The notes under the pieces are model-generated. The model saw nothing but the letters and a program-made list of their open reading frames with translations, made no database searches and was not told the DNA's origin. From Cornus controversa (taxonomy: Eukaryota > Streptophyta > Magnoliopsida > Cornales > Cornaceae), in NCBI GenBank assembly GCA_026545225.1, contig CM048848.1, positions 28,560,806 through 28,624,805 on the forward strand: 64,000 bases of DNA. Direction: 5' to 3'. This document shows, in pieces, positions 1 through 11,650 of the stretch. The stretch's first letter is position 1. The number at the start of each line of letters is the position of its first letter. The position numbers and the translations under genes were made by a program.

Positions 1-1057
1 TAATGTCATAAAGGCTGATTAGACTACTATCATTGATCTAATTTTCATCTCTAATTCTTTTTCCACCATGCTGCTTGGAGTGGCTGATGGTGTACTCACA
101 ACAGCTGTTGGCTATGTCGTTTCTTTCTCTTTATCAACCTTTTTCTTAAAAGCAAGGCTAATCACACTACGGCTGACTATAGTATAAAACATGTCATTAT
201 CAACTCCCATAATTTATAATTTCTTGTCTGAAAACTTTAAGGCATTGACAGCGTTTGCTTCCATGAGAAGGCTTCCCCGTTAAGGAATTAGGGAAAAGCC
301 TCATTTTGATAGGCCGATCGACTTCTTTGACCAGGACTGTACTCTTGGTCAATGAGATTTGCCAAATGGGCCTTATCTAGCACTGTTGGCAAATTCGATC
401 GATCAAGTACTTGATCTACCGCTAGCAGCTAATTAGCTGTAGACGGTTAATAAGGCTTCGGCTAAACCTAGGGTTGATTATTCACGGCATGGCCCTCAAG
501 TGCTGGAGCAATAGGTGGATCTAGTTGTTTCCACTTATCTTGGTTGCCCCCCCAGGCTGATTGGCTCGTTTTGAAGAATTACCTCTTGACATGGGAGTAA
601 CTGATTCTGATATTGACGTATCCCATGTGGTTGTTGAAACGTCGAAATGACCGGCTGTGACTGAGCCTCTATCTAGATCGCCAGCGTGCTTATGGGTAAG
701 CTTGTTGGAAAATTTGGTTGAGATAAATCCAATAGTGACCCTGACTAAATTTGTTGATCAGTTTCTACTGGTTGAATAATTGGTTATGGAATCGGCTGAA
801 AGGTTGATTTTTTAACACTGGGGCTCCTTCCCTGTATCATCCTGTTTGGAACGGAGGCTAAAAATTCCCTCAAAACAAATGTTATTAAGAGCACAATACC
901 CCTTAAAGTAAGCATTAGTGTGAACTTCTAGTTCGGCTAGTAACACTATCATGTCCATTAGGGCGTCAGTAGATTTACTAACTAGCTGAGGAATTTCTTC
1001 TTCATGCTCCTCCTCACCATTACTGGCATATTTAGAGCTTCTTAGCTTTGGTGGCAT
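1..1057 (-). pseudogene. 5' part of gag of a Tat-type Ty3/gypsy element (copy C), decayed
   Basis: A gag start is readable on the minus strand from 1057. It opens MPPKLRSSKY, followed by an acidic EEEHEEEIPQ stretch, and stays open for 81 codons. The same opening (x-PPK-L/P) and acidic run recur in two other gag starts in this window, near 25650 (minus) and 27653 (plus), which identifies the family. Left of 812 the frame breaks and only decayed sequence remains to the window edge. Gag would form the virus-like particle. This copy cannot do so as it stands. Pol, if present, lies outside the window. Confidence 0.6.
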
Positions 1058-1082
1058 CTTCCAATCCTTTTAGCACTTTTCA

Positions 1083-2145
1083 ATCAATAAATCGACTGGG
1101 CTGACCGATTTAAATCAACCTGTACTAAATAGGTTAAGTAGGCTGACTATCTAAATCAACTTGTGTTACGGGTGTGCCATAGCCATTCAATTGGCTCAAA
1201 GAGATTATGGATTGGTTGAACAAAATATCTCTTTTGAGAACAATGTATGATTAGGCGATTATTTTAGGGAGAGAGAATACCAAACTCTCAGAATGCTCTT
1301 TTCTCTTGCCTCAATGAAGAGGACTTCTAAAAAAATTGCGATAGAAATAGCGTTGAATTGAAAGACTAGAATTTAAATGTGTAAGAAAAGTAAATTGACA
1401 AGGTAATTAAAAGGTGTATACAAGGAAATTGTAAGAAATTAAAGATACTGAAATTAAAGGTAATTGAAATTGCATTGAAAGATAAATTGCATGGGAGATA
1501 CATGACGTTGAATGGAAATTGACATTAACAGTAAAGATACCGGAAAAGATAAATGATTGTAAAGAAAATTATATTGAATGTAAATTGTGTTAGTCGGGGA
1601 CCTCTAATAAAGAGTTCTACTTATTTATAGGAAAATAAAAATAACTAACTTCCTAAATCTAATAAACAAGATAATACTGAAATAAATAAATATATAGAAG
1701 GAAATAAACAATGCATATATATGCATATCAAAACAGATTGTGTCTGCAAGTCCCACCAATATAGCTTATTGATGTAAGTTTCCATAGAGTCCATCTTATT
1801 CAAAACTTTTCCATACACTCCTTATACAACTCTTTCTCACACAGCTTGCTACCTTTGAGTGACAAGAATCCTCAATTAACTAATATACCCAAGCTTATTC
1901 TCATCCTCCTACAAGAGCCTACTCCCAATCAACCTCTAATCCTTTAGATAGAGTTCAGTTAATCGAAATTAAATACTTATGACTTATCTCTTCTTACATC
2001 TCTATATCAGCTACCTTTCTCCAAGTTGGCCCACGTTGCAAAACACACTATCATAGCTCCATATATTGTCCACGTGTTGTCTTTTTCATTCGTTCTCATT
2101 AAAACCAAGGTGGCTGCCATGTGGTGCCACTTTTGGGTGCCAATA
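1083..2145 (-). repeat. 5' LTR of Tat copy C (minus orientation)
   Basis: Read on the minus strand this starts near 2145 with TATTGGCACC, matching the TGTTGGCACC that opens the LTRs at 26430 and 49031 (the expected TG is mutated to TA). It runs to about 1083, just before gag. Shared blocks include the segment around 1265-1330 (AGGGAGAGAGAATACCAAACTC), also seen near 25840 and, inverted, near 27450. The right boundary is clear by homology; the left one is approximate because the LTR end and primer site are deleted. No target duplication could be assigned. Confidence 0.55.
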
Positions 2146-2186
2146 ACTTGATAACCCAAATTTGTAGGACTTCACCTGTATACCCA

Positions 2187-2217
<31 letters not shown>

Positions 2218-2230
2218 TACATATATATAA
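2187..2230. repeat. (TA)n(CA)n(TA)n microsatellite
   Basis: Alternating TA, then CA, then TA dinucleotides are visible directly. The run sits between Tat copy C and the copia-like element and has no coding content. Confidence 0.9.
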
Positions 2231-2290
2231 AGTCCATATATATCAAAAGTCAATGATGAAACTTCAAGAGTCCAAAATATCCATGATTTT

Positions 2291-2964
2291 TGATGGAAAA
2301 TATATTCGTATATGATTCTATTTAAGACATAAAAAAATTGTAAAATATAGAAATACTAAAGAACCTGTAGATAAAACATAGTGTTAGATTTTAATTATCG
2401 CCTTGTAATCGTGTTGAACGGACCCTTGGCAATCTCCGAGGATACAACGATCTTCCTCTCAATTGGTAGCAACACTACAAACCAACTAAGCTTCTGTGAA
2501 CCACCAATGTGTTAGTACTTTCTCTCTTGGAGTTGACTCTCCTAACCTGTTGGTTCAGACTAGACTACTAAGACTTACTACCACTTGGGTTAGGCTATAT
2601 AGTGAGGGAGACTTGATGCTTAAAGAGAAGAAGAAGTCTAAATTGTATATTCATAAATGAGAATTAAGGGACCTATTTATAGACATACTTGTACCTTTTC
2701 AAAAGTACCCGAATAGTCATGGGACATGTCATTTGATACAAAAAGTTGCAACTCGTACTGTTTTAACTTTAAACAATACGAATAGTGTCTATTCGATATT
2801 AACAGACATTTTTGGTGTGTATTTAGTGTGAATATCAATGTTTCACCTTTAACCAACACTAATAGTACTTATTTGATACGAATTAATATTTACGTGTCTA
2901 TTAAGTAATATACTAGCCTAACTCATGTTATATAATATTCATTTTTCATTCAATTTTTCTAACA
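2291..2964 (-). repeat. 3' LTR of the copia-like element
   Basis: 674 bp, collinear with 6143-6680 plus 10503-10616. By eye roughly one base in ten differs between the two LTRs, so the insertion is old. The right end ...TAACA abuts the PPT and the left end TGATGG is a mutated TGTTGG. The left flank carries the ATTTT duplication. Confidence 0.75.
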
Positions 2965-2975
2965 ATCCCCCATAT
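2965..2975 (-). other. Probable polypurine tract of the copia-like element
   Basis: On the minus strand this reads ATGGGGGAT directly before the LTR terminus TGTTAG. That is the position and composition expected for the plus-strand primer of an LTR retrotransposon read on the minus strand. Confidence 0.6.
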
Positions 2976-5363
2976 GAATGAAAATTAGCCTCAAGTGCAA
3001 AAAAGACTCGATTGACACTAGAGAGAGTATAATTAGAAAGTTATTGCATCTGGATAGATAATTTTTGGCCTTGAATCTACTCTCATGTAATACTATTGGA
3101 TTTAGTTGGCTAACTAGTGGCATAAAGTCTTGAACTATTCAACCATTTGTGTAAAACTAGATAATAGTATACACACAATACTTTTTCGTACGAAGTTAGT
3201 TCTTTCAGTTGTGTTCATTTCGACCATGAACAAATCTTGGTATTCATGAGTGCTCTAGAGAACTTAGCCTTGTCATTCTCATAGAAGCGGCCCACTTCAC
3301 ACTCATATATACATATATAAGTAATTCTCTATTAAGAGTATCATACCATACCCCACTTGGATTTTCAAGATATAGGAATCATTAAAAGCGTTTGCTTAAC
3401 CTGATACCCACGACAAGCAGCACTGTGTCATCATAGGAATAGATAGAAGACAAAATCTTCTAGTGCTACTGGTGAGTCACTCAAAATTTTAGTTGTCCCT
3501 TTGAATCTAGATCTTGGGATCTTCAGTCAGCTAGACAGGATTTCCATTATGGTGATTCATTAGTTTTAGGCTTTAAGCCCATTCCCCTCATTGACATCGT
3601 CACTTGCTCTCTAGTTCAACCTTTTATAAATGTGGCCACCAGGTTGTTCTTTGATATATATACTCTATAGAGATTTTCTCATTTGAGAGCAGTGGCGTAG
3701 ATGTTAGCCAATTTGAAATATCCTTTAAGAATTTTTACAACTTCTTAATCATCCTTGCTTTATTTAAAGTAACTACCTTATATTCCATGACTACACCGTT
3801 AATATTAAAGACATGTTCATTTGTGGATCTAAAGTCTTTTATATCCCTTAATTCCAATGTCAATCTTTGATAAATGCAATCATTAATTTTAAGATGGATC
3901 TTAACCACTTCAATACATTTAGTATTCTCTCGGATTACTTATATATCAAGTTATGTGCAAGTTGTCATTTGGATCACAACAATGTACTTAAAAAACATAT
4001 CTATCAAGAGTATCTTTAGTATGCATCATACTCATTGACATGTAACCACTTAACCTATATTATTGATTTAATGTTTCTTTCAATCTACACATAGATTTTT
4101 CAAGTTTGCACACTCTTTTTTCAGGATCTAAAACTATGAACCCTCCTTGGTTATTTCAAATCAATTTTTCATTTATAGAACCTCGTTCTATATTCTTGAA
4201 TTATGCACAAGATATGTCCCATTCATATCCTAATAATTTTTAGGATTTAAATGTTATCACATTATATAGACACCCCCACATTTCTAAGTATTTATAGAAA
4301 GATATAAGCTCTTTTTATATATCAATCAGCTGGTGTCTTAATAATTTTCTTAATGAGATATAAGACTAAATTTGAGGATAGTTGAGCTTCTCCCACAACT
4401 TCGAAGAAATCCAGAATTTATCTACAAATCATTTGTATTTTATGGTTCTTGCATTTTAGCAACACCATTTCATTTAAATTACTAAATTGACTCTCAACCT
4501 TATTCTCAAATTTTGCTTCATAGTATCTTGTGTAATTCTTATCATAGTATTAAATACTTTTTCCATCTCTCATGTGCACATATATTAAGTCACATATATC
4601 ATTGTGATTTAATGGTAGAGGTAGAACACTCTTTTGTACGAGTGAAAATAAACTCTAGTTAATTTCCTTTCACATGTGCCAAATTTGAGTTAGGACATTC
4701 ATTAATCCACCCAAGTAGAAAAATTAACTTGATTCCAGGTTTAGGATATATCTCTTACACACCCTTGAATTTAATACACATTAACTCATTGAAGAACAAG
4801 TTCTCACCCTATGGTTATTTCTCATGCAACCTTATTTTGGTAAATAAGGTTTCTTAAGAAGATTTAACCTTTATATTTGATAAACAATACAATCTGCATA
4901 TCGAAGCATATATGATAAGGAATATCGACTCATCACCCTCTGATTTGACTATCAGGTTGATTTTAGAAATCATGATAAACGCCATTTATCATGTGTAACT
5001 TCAATGATCTTATAATTTCTAGTATGGTGTATATCTCTCTAACACCGAATTATTCCTTGGAGAATTTCTCATTTCTCCTTATTTTCAACAAGAATAATTA
5101 TCTCTATTACACTTGTCATTCCTCACATTATAAAAATATTGATAAATACAGTGCTAATTTAAATGCAACACTAAATCAATATTTCAATAACATGAATTAT
5201 ACTTAAATTTATCACTAAGATATAAGCATACTAAATGCAAATCATAAATCTACCAACTATATAATATCAAATTTATACTTTAATAAAGACATTCAACTCA
5301 AATTGTATGATTTGTATATACATGAATTTACAAAAGAATAAAATACATATTCAATATCGCACC
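2976..5363 (-). other. Non-coding interior of the copia-like element (left part)
   Basis: About 2.4 kb of AT-rich sequence with stops in every frame and no RT, integrase or gag motif that I can recognise. It continues to the right of the TRIM at 5932-6142. No primer-binding site to a known tRNA was recognised next to the right LTR. Confidence 0.6.
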
Positions 5364-5931
5364 TGTAATACCCCGCTCCAACACATGGTATGATATTGTC
5401 CCCTTTGGGCCATAGCCCGCACGGTTTTGCTATTGGGTTTACCCCAAAAGGCCTCATACCATTTGAAGAGAACATACTACATATAAGCACGTCCCCTTTT
5501 TCACACCCAGGCGATGTGGGATAGAGCACCCTGTACCCTGTCAGTGTGGTAGCTCAACCCAGTGTCTGTCTATGCACCCGCCCACTCACACCCGTCCACA
5601 AAGGTTACTACAATCCACCCCCCTACGAGGCCCGACGTCCTCGTCGGCACACTTCCGGCTGGGTTCAGGCTTTGATACCAACTGTAATACCCCGCTCCAA
5701 CACATGGTATGATATTGTCCCCTTTGGGCCATAGCCCGCACGGTTTTACTATTGGGTTTACCCCAAAAGGCCTCATACCATTTGAAGAAAACATACTACA
5801 TATAAGCACATCCCCTTTTTCACACCCAGGTGATGTGGGATAGAGCACCCTGTACCCTGTCAGTGTGGTAGCTCAGCCCAGTGTTTGTCTATGCACCCGC
5901 CCACTCACACCCGTCCACAAAGGTTACTACA
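5364..5931 (-). mobile_element. TRIM (terminal-repeat retrotransposon in miniature), copy 1
   Basis: Two 249-bp LTRs (5364-5612 and 5683-5931) enclose a 70-bp interior, flanked by a perfect target duplication GCACC (5359-5363 and 5932-5936). The interior ends on the plus strand with the complement of TGGTATCAAAGC (5669-5680), a one-mismatch version of the initiator-Met tRNA primer site, which puts the element on the minus strand. The C-rich tract beside the left LTR (CCACCCCCC) is the polypurine tract on the minus strand. The two LTRs differ at about 6 positions. There is no coding capacity; short ORFs here are chance readings of the LTR. Confidence 0.93.
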
Positions 5932-5936
5932 GCACC

Positions 5937-6142
5937 ATTATTGAATTGAGGCATATCACAAACTTAAAGAGTATCATATCACAAATATTGAATTTCACAA
6001 AATAAACAGTACTCTATGTGGCACTGATATTTCACAAATATTTAACTAATATTAAACTTTTCAATATTTTATACTTCGTATAAAATCACTATCTTAAATA
6101 GTAGCATATACACAACAGCATATCATGTAATTATCTTAAGAT
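5937..6142. other. Non-coding interior of the copia-like element (right part)
   Basis: AT-rich sequence between TRIM copy 1 and the right LTR. No gene or clear primer-binding site is seen. Confidence 0.5.
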
Positions 6143-7282
6143 TGTTGGAAAATAGATGCGTATATGATACTATTTAAGATATAAAACAATTGTATAATAC
6201 ATAAATACTAAAGAATCTGTAGATCGAGGCCAGAGTTAGACTCTATGTCCTTAAGACAATTATTACCCTGCAGTGGTGTTGAACGGACCCTTGGCGACTG
6301 TCTACCAGGATACAATGATATTTCTCTCAATAGGAAGCAACACTACAAACCAACTGAGCTTCTGTGAACCACAAATGTGTTAGTACTCTCTCTTGGACTT
6401 GACTCTTCTAACCTGTTGGTTCAGACCAGACTAGTAAGACTTACTACCACTTAGGTTAGGCTATATAGTGAGGGAGACTTGATGCTTAAAGAGACGAAGA
6501 AGTCTGAATTGAGGGACCTATTTATAGGCATACTAGTACTCTTTCAAAAGTACTCAAATAGCCATGGGATATGTCGTTTGATGCAAAATGTTGCAACTCT
6601 TACTATTTCAACTTTAAACAATACTAATAGTGTCTATTCGATATTAACAGACTTTTTGGTGTCTATTCAGTGTGAATATCTGTCACACCCCCAAATTTAA
6701 ATACCTGGAACTCTAGTCCGACACTTAAATTTGGTGCGCAACTTGAGAAACAACATCGTCATTCTTACCATACATCAATCCAAAAACTTACATATTACAA
6801 TCAAAATGTGATCGTCTAGATCATCTATTACAAAAATTTTATCTGGAGACCTTATCCCTCATCCTGAGAGTCAACTATGCACAACAAAAAAATTACATGC
6901 TAAGAAAATTACATGTAAACAGCCTCCACTGTCCTGTACCGCTCTTCCATTCACAAACTGTCACGCCCCCAAATTTAAATACCTGGAACTCTAGTCCGAC
7001 ACTTGAATTTGGTGCGCGACTTGAAAAATTGTAGTAACCCTTGTGGACGGGTGTGAGTGGGCGGGTGCGTAGACAGACACTGGGCTGAGCTACCACACTG
7101 ACAGGGTACAAGGTGCTCAATCCCACATCACCTGGGTGTGGAAAAGGGGATGTGCTTATATGTAGTATGTTCTCTTCAAATGGTATGAGGCCTTTTGGGG
7201 TAAAAACCCAAGAGCAAAACCGTGCGGGCTCAGGCCCAAAGCGGACAATATCATACCATGTGTTGAAGCGGGGTATTACAAT

Positions 7283-7294
7283 TGGTATCAGAGC
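7283..7294 (+). other. Primer-binding site of TRIM copy 2
   Basis: TGGTATCAGAGC, complementary to the 3' end of plant initiator-Met tRNA, lies two bases after the 5' LTR. It fixes the orientation as plus. Confidence 0.92.
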
Positions 7295-7340
7295 CTGAAC
7301 CTAGCCGGAAGTAAGTGTGCCTACGAGGGCGTCAGGCCTC

Positions 7341-7354
7341 GTAGGGGGGTGGAT
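7341..7354 (+). other. Polypurine tract of TRIM copy 2
   Basis: GTAGGGGGGTGGAT directly before the 3' LTR start, as required for plus-strand priming. Confidence 0.85.
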
Positions 7355-9179
7355 TGTAGTAACCCTTGTGGACGGGTGTGAGTGGGCGGGTGCGTAGACA
7401 GACACTGGGCTGAGCTACCACACTGACAGGGTACAAGGTGCTCAATCCCACATCGCCTGGGTGTGGAAAAGGGGATGTGCTTATATGTAGTATGTTCTCT
7501 TCAAATGGTATGAGGCCTTTTGGGGTAAAAACCCAAGAGCAAAACCGTGCGGGTTCAGGCCCAAAGCGGACAATATCATACCATGTGTTGGAGCGGGGTA
7601 TTACAAAAACAACATCGTCATTCTTACCATACATCAATCCAAAAACTTACATATTACAATCAAAATGTGATCGTCTAGATCATCTATTACAAAAACTTTA
7701 TCTGAAGACCTTATCCCTCATCCTGAGAGTCAACTATGCACAACAAAAAAATTACATGCTAAGAAAATTACATGTAAACAGCCTCCACCGTCTTGTACCG
7801 CTCTTCCATTCACTCGGTACTTGAAAAATAAAATGGAGTGAGCTCAACAAGCTCAGCAAGAATTGCAAAACACTATCATTGCTTAACAAATTGACCTTGC
7901 CTTAAATTCCTACATATAAGGACTCGTACAACAATCTTTGTTGATTTCATTCACAAATTTTCTTATGATAATCAAACTCTAGTTAATTATCATATCCGCA
8001 GTTTACTTCACACACAGGTTTTTCCTATGATAATTAAACTCTAGTTAATTATCATATCCACAATTTCTTTCACACACAGGAACCGTAATCTCAATAATTC
8101 CTTATTAAACTAATCATCTAGATTAGCTTAACATAGCCTCACATGAGCCCTGGGCTCCCCTCAATTAGATGGCATACTTAGCCAACAAGTGGTGCGCATC
8201 GCATAGTCCTGGACTAAGGAAGCTCGCACATGTGGCTGGGTTTGTATGTCTACTCACCCAGATGGTCCCGGACCACGTCCACACAATCAGGGCACGCTCC
8301 GCCCAATGGCCATAACAAATGGGTTGTACATAACCCATAGGTAGGTCCCTGACCATACCTCAGAAATTCTTTAAGAATTTTATCTCATTTTCAAGATTTC
8401 AAGCTTTTAAGATTTACTAAATGCTTTTGACATTTAATAAATCAAACCGTTCTCTCAATATGATCACTAATCACATTATTTAATCATTTTAAGATTTCAC
8501 CACACAAAAATTTTGTAAACTTAATTATTTTAGCATAATTAAGTTTATTATGCCAAAATGTACGACTCTAGAGCTTTTCGTAATTTTTAGAGCTTAAAGG
8601 ATATTTTTTCCTAATTCACTCTAAATAAAAGGAAACAAGCGTTATAAACCAACATAAAAATCTTTATATAATTTATTAAATGCTTTTCACATTTAATAAA
8701 TTAAATGAGCATATTGTGTGTGTGCATAAGTTTAAATCATCTCTAACCGAAACTTTAATCCCTTGGAACCAACTAATTTAACTTAACAGGCTCTATTGGG
8801 TTAAAACAAATGATCCCATAAATTTCGTAATTTATGAAGCATTCGAGAATTTTTTTCCTAGAACCAACTATTCTAGCGTAGTAGTTCAAAATGCATAAAG
8901 ATATAATTTCAGAAATTTAAACGCAATTTATGTCACACAAAACATTTTTTTATCAACTAAAATATTTGAAAACCTCAATGAAATCAAAACATAATTTTGA
9001 TGAGATCATAAATTTTATGGGCCCAACAAGAAGTTACTTAGCCCCATAAAAACACAAGCTAAAACCCAAGACCATTTGGCCCAATTCCTTCACTACTTCA
9101 AGTAACACAACTCACTGTTTTCTTATTAGCAACAACCATCCACTTTAATTAATCCATTACTCAAGGATTATACTCCAAA

Positions 9180-9202
9180 ATATAATATATATATATATAT
9201 CT
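9180..9202. repeat. (TA)n microsatellite
   Basis: A short run of alternating TA inside the large solo LTR. Confidence 0.85.
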
Positions 9203-9984
9203 GCCCACATGCATGTGTACACATTCACAATTTAAACCCAATATAAAGTGAACCCAAACTTCATCACCAAGAAGACCCAAATTGAACCAGCCACCACAAA
9301 CCTATCATTAAATACTCAATCTGCCACCTTCAACAACCCTCCACCATAGCCATTGAAGACCCAAATTCATACCAAACACATCCATTCTCCATCACCATAG
9401 GCTACCACTAGGCAGCTGAAGACCCAAACAAAGCCACCATCTTCGGCCCCAACCACCATGAATTGACTCACATTAGCTATGCCTCACCAAACCCACAACC
9501 AAGGAAACCAAACATGACCAACCTGCCACCTCCATGAGCCGCCTCAGACCAACCAACCACCATCATCACCATCCTCACAGCCGAGTATCCCTCACCCAGC
9601 CATGCACAATCCCATCACCAACCTTAATTCGTGAACCCAGCTAACACCACCTCAGCCGCTAGCACCCAAGTTCCACCACAGACCAGCCACTGTACACACT
9701 TCTTCAACCTCTTCCCACGGCTACCAAACCATGGCCACCAAACCAAACCCAAACCATGCATCCGAACAGACCCAACACCTACTGAACTTAGAAAATCCCA
9801 TATATATATATATACACACACATATCAAAGCATTATAAACATATTGATACAAAAAGAAGAGAAACTCACAACAATATTAATGAAACGGAAACTACCACTT
9901 AAATCATACATGCAGTTGGTTTATCTATATATATCTATATCTATATATATATAGAAATGAAGGCAACTTGCCTGGTTAGTGATC

Positions 9985-10085
9985 TTTTTCTCCTCTCTTC
10001 TCTCTCTCTTTTTCTCTTCTTCTTCTTCTTCTTCTTCTTCTCTTCTTTTTCTTCTTCTCTTCTTCTTCTCTCTGTTTCTCTCTCT
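9985..10085. repeat. (CTT)n/pyrimidine-rich microsatellite
   Basis: A long C/T-only run dominated by CTT, visible directly. It yields artificial Ser/Leu/Phe-rich frames on one strand and Lys/Arg/Glu-rich frames on the other, which are not genes. In minus orientation it would be a purine tract downstream of a TATA-like run at 10146-10157. Confidence 0.9.
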
Positions 10086-10621
10086 ATTCTGCAGACCCAC
10101 TTTCTTTCCCTTTTCTTGTTTCTATCGGACAACCTTTGCTTTCCTATATATATATGATACTTCATATAATATAATACCAACACTACACAGCCCCAATCCT
10201 CCACTAAAATACACCCAAGTGTAACATACATCTTATATATGTTTCATGCTCTTTACACGTGCCCATGTTCTCTTTCTTTTGATTCCTTTAACATGGGTCA
10301 AAGCTTCCTTTAGAAGCTTTGACATCCTCTGCCACTTACATTTTAAAGTTTCACTCACAAGACTAGTACATATAGTATATAGTATATATATATACACATT
10401 TTCATAACTGCACTTCTATCCTTATAAAATCTTAGAATTCCCTTTGGATCCTTAGAGAATGAAGACAAAAGAAAAATCCTAATTTTAGGGTGTTACAATA
10501 TCAATGTTTCACCTTCAACCAACACTAATAGTATTTATTTCTTACGTGTCTGTTAACTAATATTCTAACATAATTCATGTAATATAATATTCAATTTTCA
10601 TTCAAATTTTTAAACAATTTT

Positions 10622-10902
10622 ATCACTATCAATCTTTAGTCTTCATTTTTATGGACTCTTGTTGGAGAATAACTTAACGAGAATATATCCATATGTCTCA
10701 TTCTTGATTATCTTCGGAAGTCCATTCCCAAATAGTTTATATAATACTTTGGAAGAGTTCTAACTGAAGTCATACACTTGAGTATATCACTTAAAATCAA
10801 ATCTCATATCCTTATATGCAGGTGGCACAACATTTACATGTAGCACAATATTAGGATTAATGTTCACGTGTCAAACTCTTAATTCCCCCAACTATCAACA
10901 AA
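10622..10902. other. Gene-free stretch before the copia gag scrap
   Basis: AT-rich, with no gene. The segment around 10885-10925 (GTGGCAGTCACATGGCACGACTTTTGGGTG) is partly alike to the LTR start region at 2108-2142, so a scrap of Tat LTR may lie here. Confidence 0.35.
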
Positions 10903-11145
10903 GTGGCAGTCACATGGCACGACTTTTGGGTGTACACACACTGTACTAAGTTCAAAGCTTTGTGGGATGAATTGCATATCTATGATGCGGCTCCAAAGTG
11001 CACCTGTGGAGACGGAAAGAGTTTTGTGGATGCACGAAAGAAAGAAAAGGTTCACCAATTTCTACTAGGACTGAATGACCACTTCAGCACCATTCGGTCA
11101 CAAATTTTAAGCACTGATCCGCTGCGTACTTTGGGCAAAAGTACT
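10903..11145 (+). pseudogene. Ty1/copia gag fragment
   Basis: The plus-strand frame contains KFKALWDELHIYDAAPKC and then EKVHQFLLGLNDHFSTIRSQ, ending near ILSTDPL. Those are hallmarks of the copia gag domain found in plant elements, where a LWDEL motif is followed by a VxxFLxGLNxxF segment. Only about 80 residues remain and the frame runs on into unrelated sequence to 11208. No LTR or pol belongs to it nearby. It is an isolated scrap, with no sign of expression. Confidence 0.75.
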
Positions 11146-11419
11146 CCTGTGGGTCTTCATTATGTGATATACAGGTTGATAGGCTTGTTGTATACGTCTA
11201 ATTCCTAAATTCTAGGAATTACAAGTATACAAGGAAACAATAATTTCGAATTATTACTATATAAGCTTTGATTACTGCACTGTTATTACATTTCTATTTT
11301 TTTGGCTTATTGTCTTGCTGCATTATCTGTTGGAATTTTTTTTTTTTTTTTTATCACATCTACTATGACTCCTTGAACAAATTGCTGTTTCTGTCCCTGC
11401 TTATCCCCTTCAAATAAAA

Positions 11420-11650
11420 TAAAAATTTATATAATAGCATTAGATTGTCGGTTAAGCTCTTGTACAAGCTTCGATTTAACATTGACATAAGATCCTTGAA
11501 CATGCTAGTTAATGGTATGAACTTTTTGTATCTCTCATACTTGTCTCATGGTGGAATCAAATATATTAAAACCAAGCTTGACCAATCACATACTAAGCTT
11601 GGTTTAGCACAATTCCTACACCTGTTAAAGAGAATCCATGAAAAATGACA
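11420..11650. repeat. Dispersed repeat shared with 51200-51400
   Basis: Several ordered blocks are shared with 51200-51400 on the same strand: AGATTGTCGGTTAAG against AGATTATCCGTTAAG, then CGATTTAACAT against GGATTTAACAT, then CAATCACATACTAAG against CAATCACATGCTAAG with TTTAGCACAATTCCT against AATAGCACGTGTTCC. The identity is moderate and the order is kept. The nature of the repeat is unknown. It lies in the downstream flank of the sulfotransferase. Confidence 0.6.

Larger units (their letters stand above)
7030..7605 (+). mobile_element. TRIM, copy 2
   Basis: Two 251-bp LTRs (7030-7280, 7355-7605) with TGTAGTAACC...GTATTACA ends enclose a 74-bp interior. The LTRs differ at about 3 positions. 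Flanks are AAAAT and AAAAC; the untouched duplicate at 6735-6745 shows the empty site (GAGAAACAACATC). It is the same family as the TRIM at 5364-5931 but in the opposite orientation. It must have been mobilised by proteins of another element. Confidence 0.93.
6681..7814. repeat. Tandem duplication of the first ~275 bp of the solo LTR
   Basis: The segment 6681-6953 is repeated, nearly identically, by 6959-7029 plus 7606-7814. Both begin TGTCAC(A/G)CCCCC and end near CGCTCTTCCATTCAC. The second copy is interrupted by TRIM copy 2, so the duplication could be older than that TRIM. A short AAAC/AAACT joint separates the copies. Confidence 0.85.
6681..10497. mobile_element. Large solo LTR, probably Tekay/Del-type chromovirus
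   Basis: A 3.8-kb insertion with ends TGTCACACCC and GGGTGTTACA, nearly perfect inverted termini. It is bounded by an exact target duplication ATATC (6676-6680 and 10498-10502). There are no second LTR, primer site or pol domains, so a solo LTR is the simplest reading. Very long LTRs with TGTAACACCC/GGGTGTTACA ends are typical of plant Tekay/Del chromoviruses; that lineage call is by family knowledge only. The segment includes a GC-richer block at about 8140-8360 and a pyrimidine microsatellite near 10000-10080. It contains TRIM copy 2 and a terminal tandem duplication. Confidence 0.65.
2291..10616 (-). mobile_element. Non-autonomous copia-like LTR retrotransposon with nested insertions
   Basis: Two related LTRs (2291-2964 and 6143-10616, the latter interrupted) flank about 3.2 kb without coding sequence. 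The whole is bounded by a perfect 5-bp target duplication ATTTT (2286-2290 and 10617-10621). On the minus strand the LTRs read TGTTAG...CCAACA or close to it. A G-rich tract beside the left LTR looks like the polypurine tract, which gives minus orientation. With nested insertions removed the element is about 4.0 kb. The absence of gag-pol suggests a LARD-like element that used proteins from another element. Assignment to copia rests only on LTR and PPT style. Confidence 0.75.
6143..10616 (-). repeat. 5' LTR of the copia-like element, split by a solo LTR
   Basis: The LTR halves are 6143-6680 and 10503-10616, together 652 bp and collinear with 2291-2964. The left end reads TGTTGGAAAATAG and the right end TTTAAACA. 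The split point carries the ATATC duplication of the inserted element. The right flank carries ATTTT, the duplication of this element itself. Confidence 0.8.

Noticed and set aside
5364..5931. Cassandra-type TRIM carrying a 5S rRNA promoter
   Set aside because: I see no 5S rRNA-like A box/IE/C box segment in the LTR; the family is a different TRIM.
5293..7824. Several repeated open frames containing the same peptides
   Set aside because: They are frames through TRIM LTRs and internal sequence, repeated because the LTRs repeat; TRIMs do not code.
9941..10231. Basic or Ser/Leu-rich open frames on both strands
   Set aside because: They are readings of the (CTT)n microsatellite and have no gene features.
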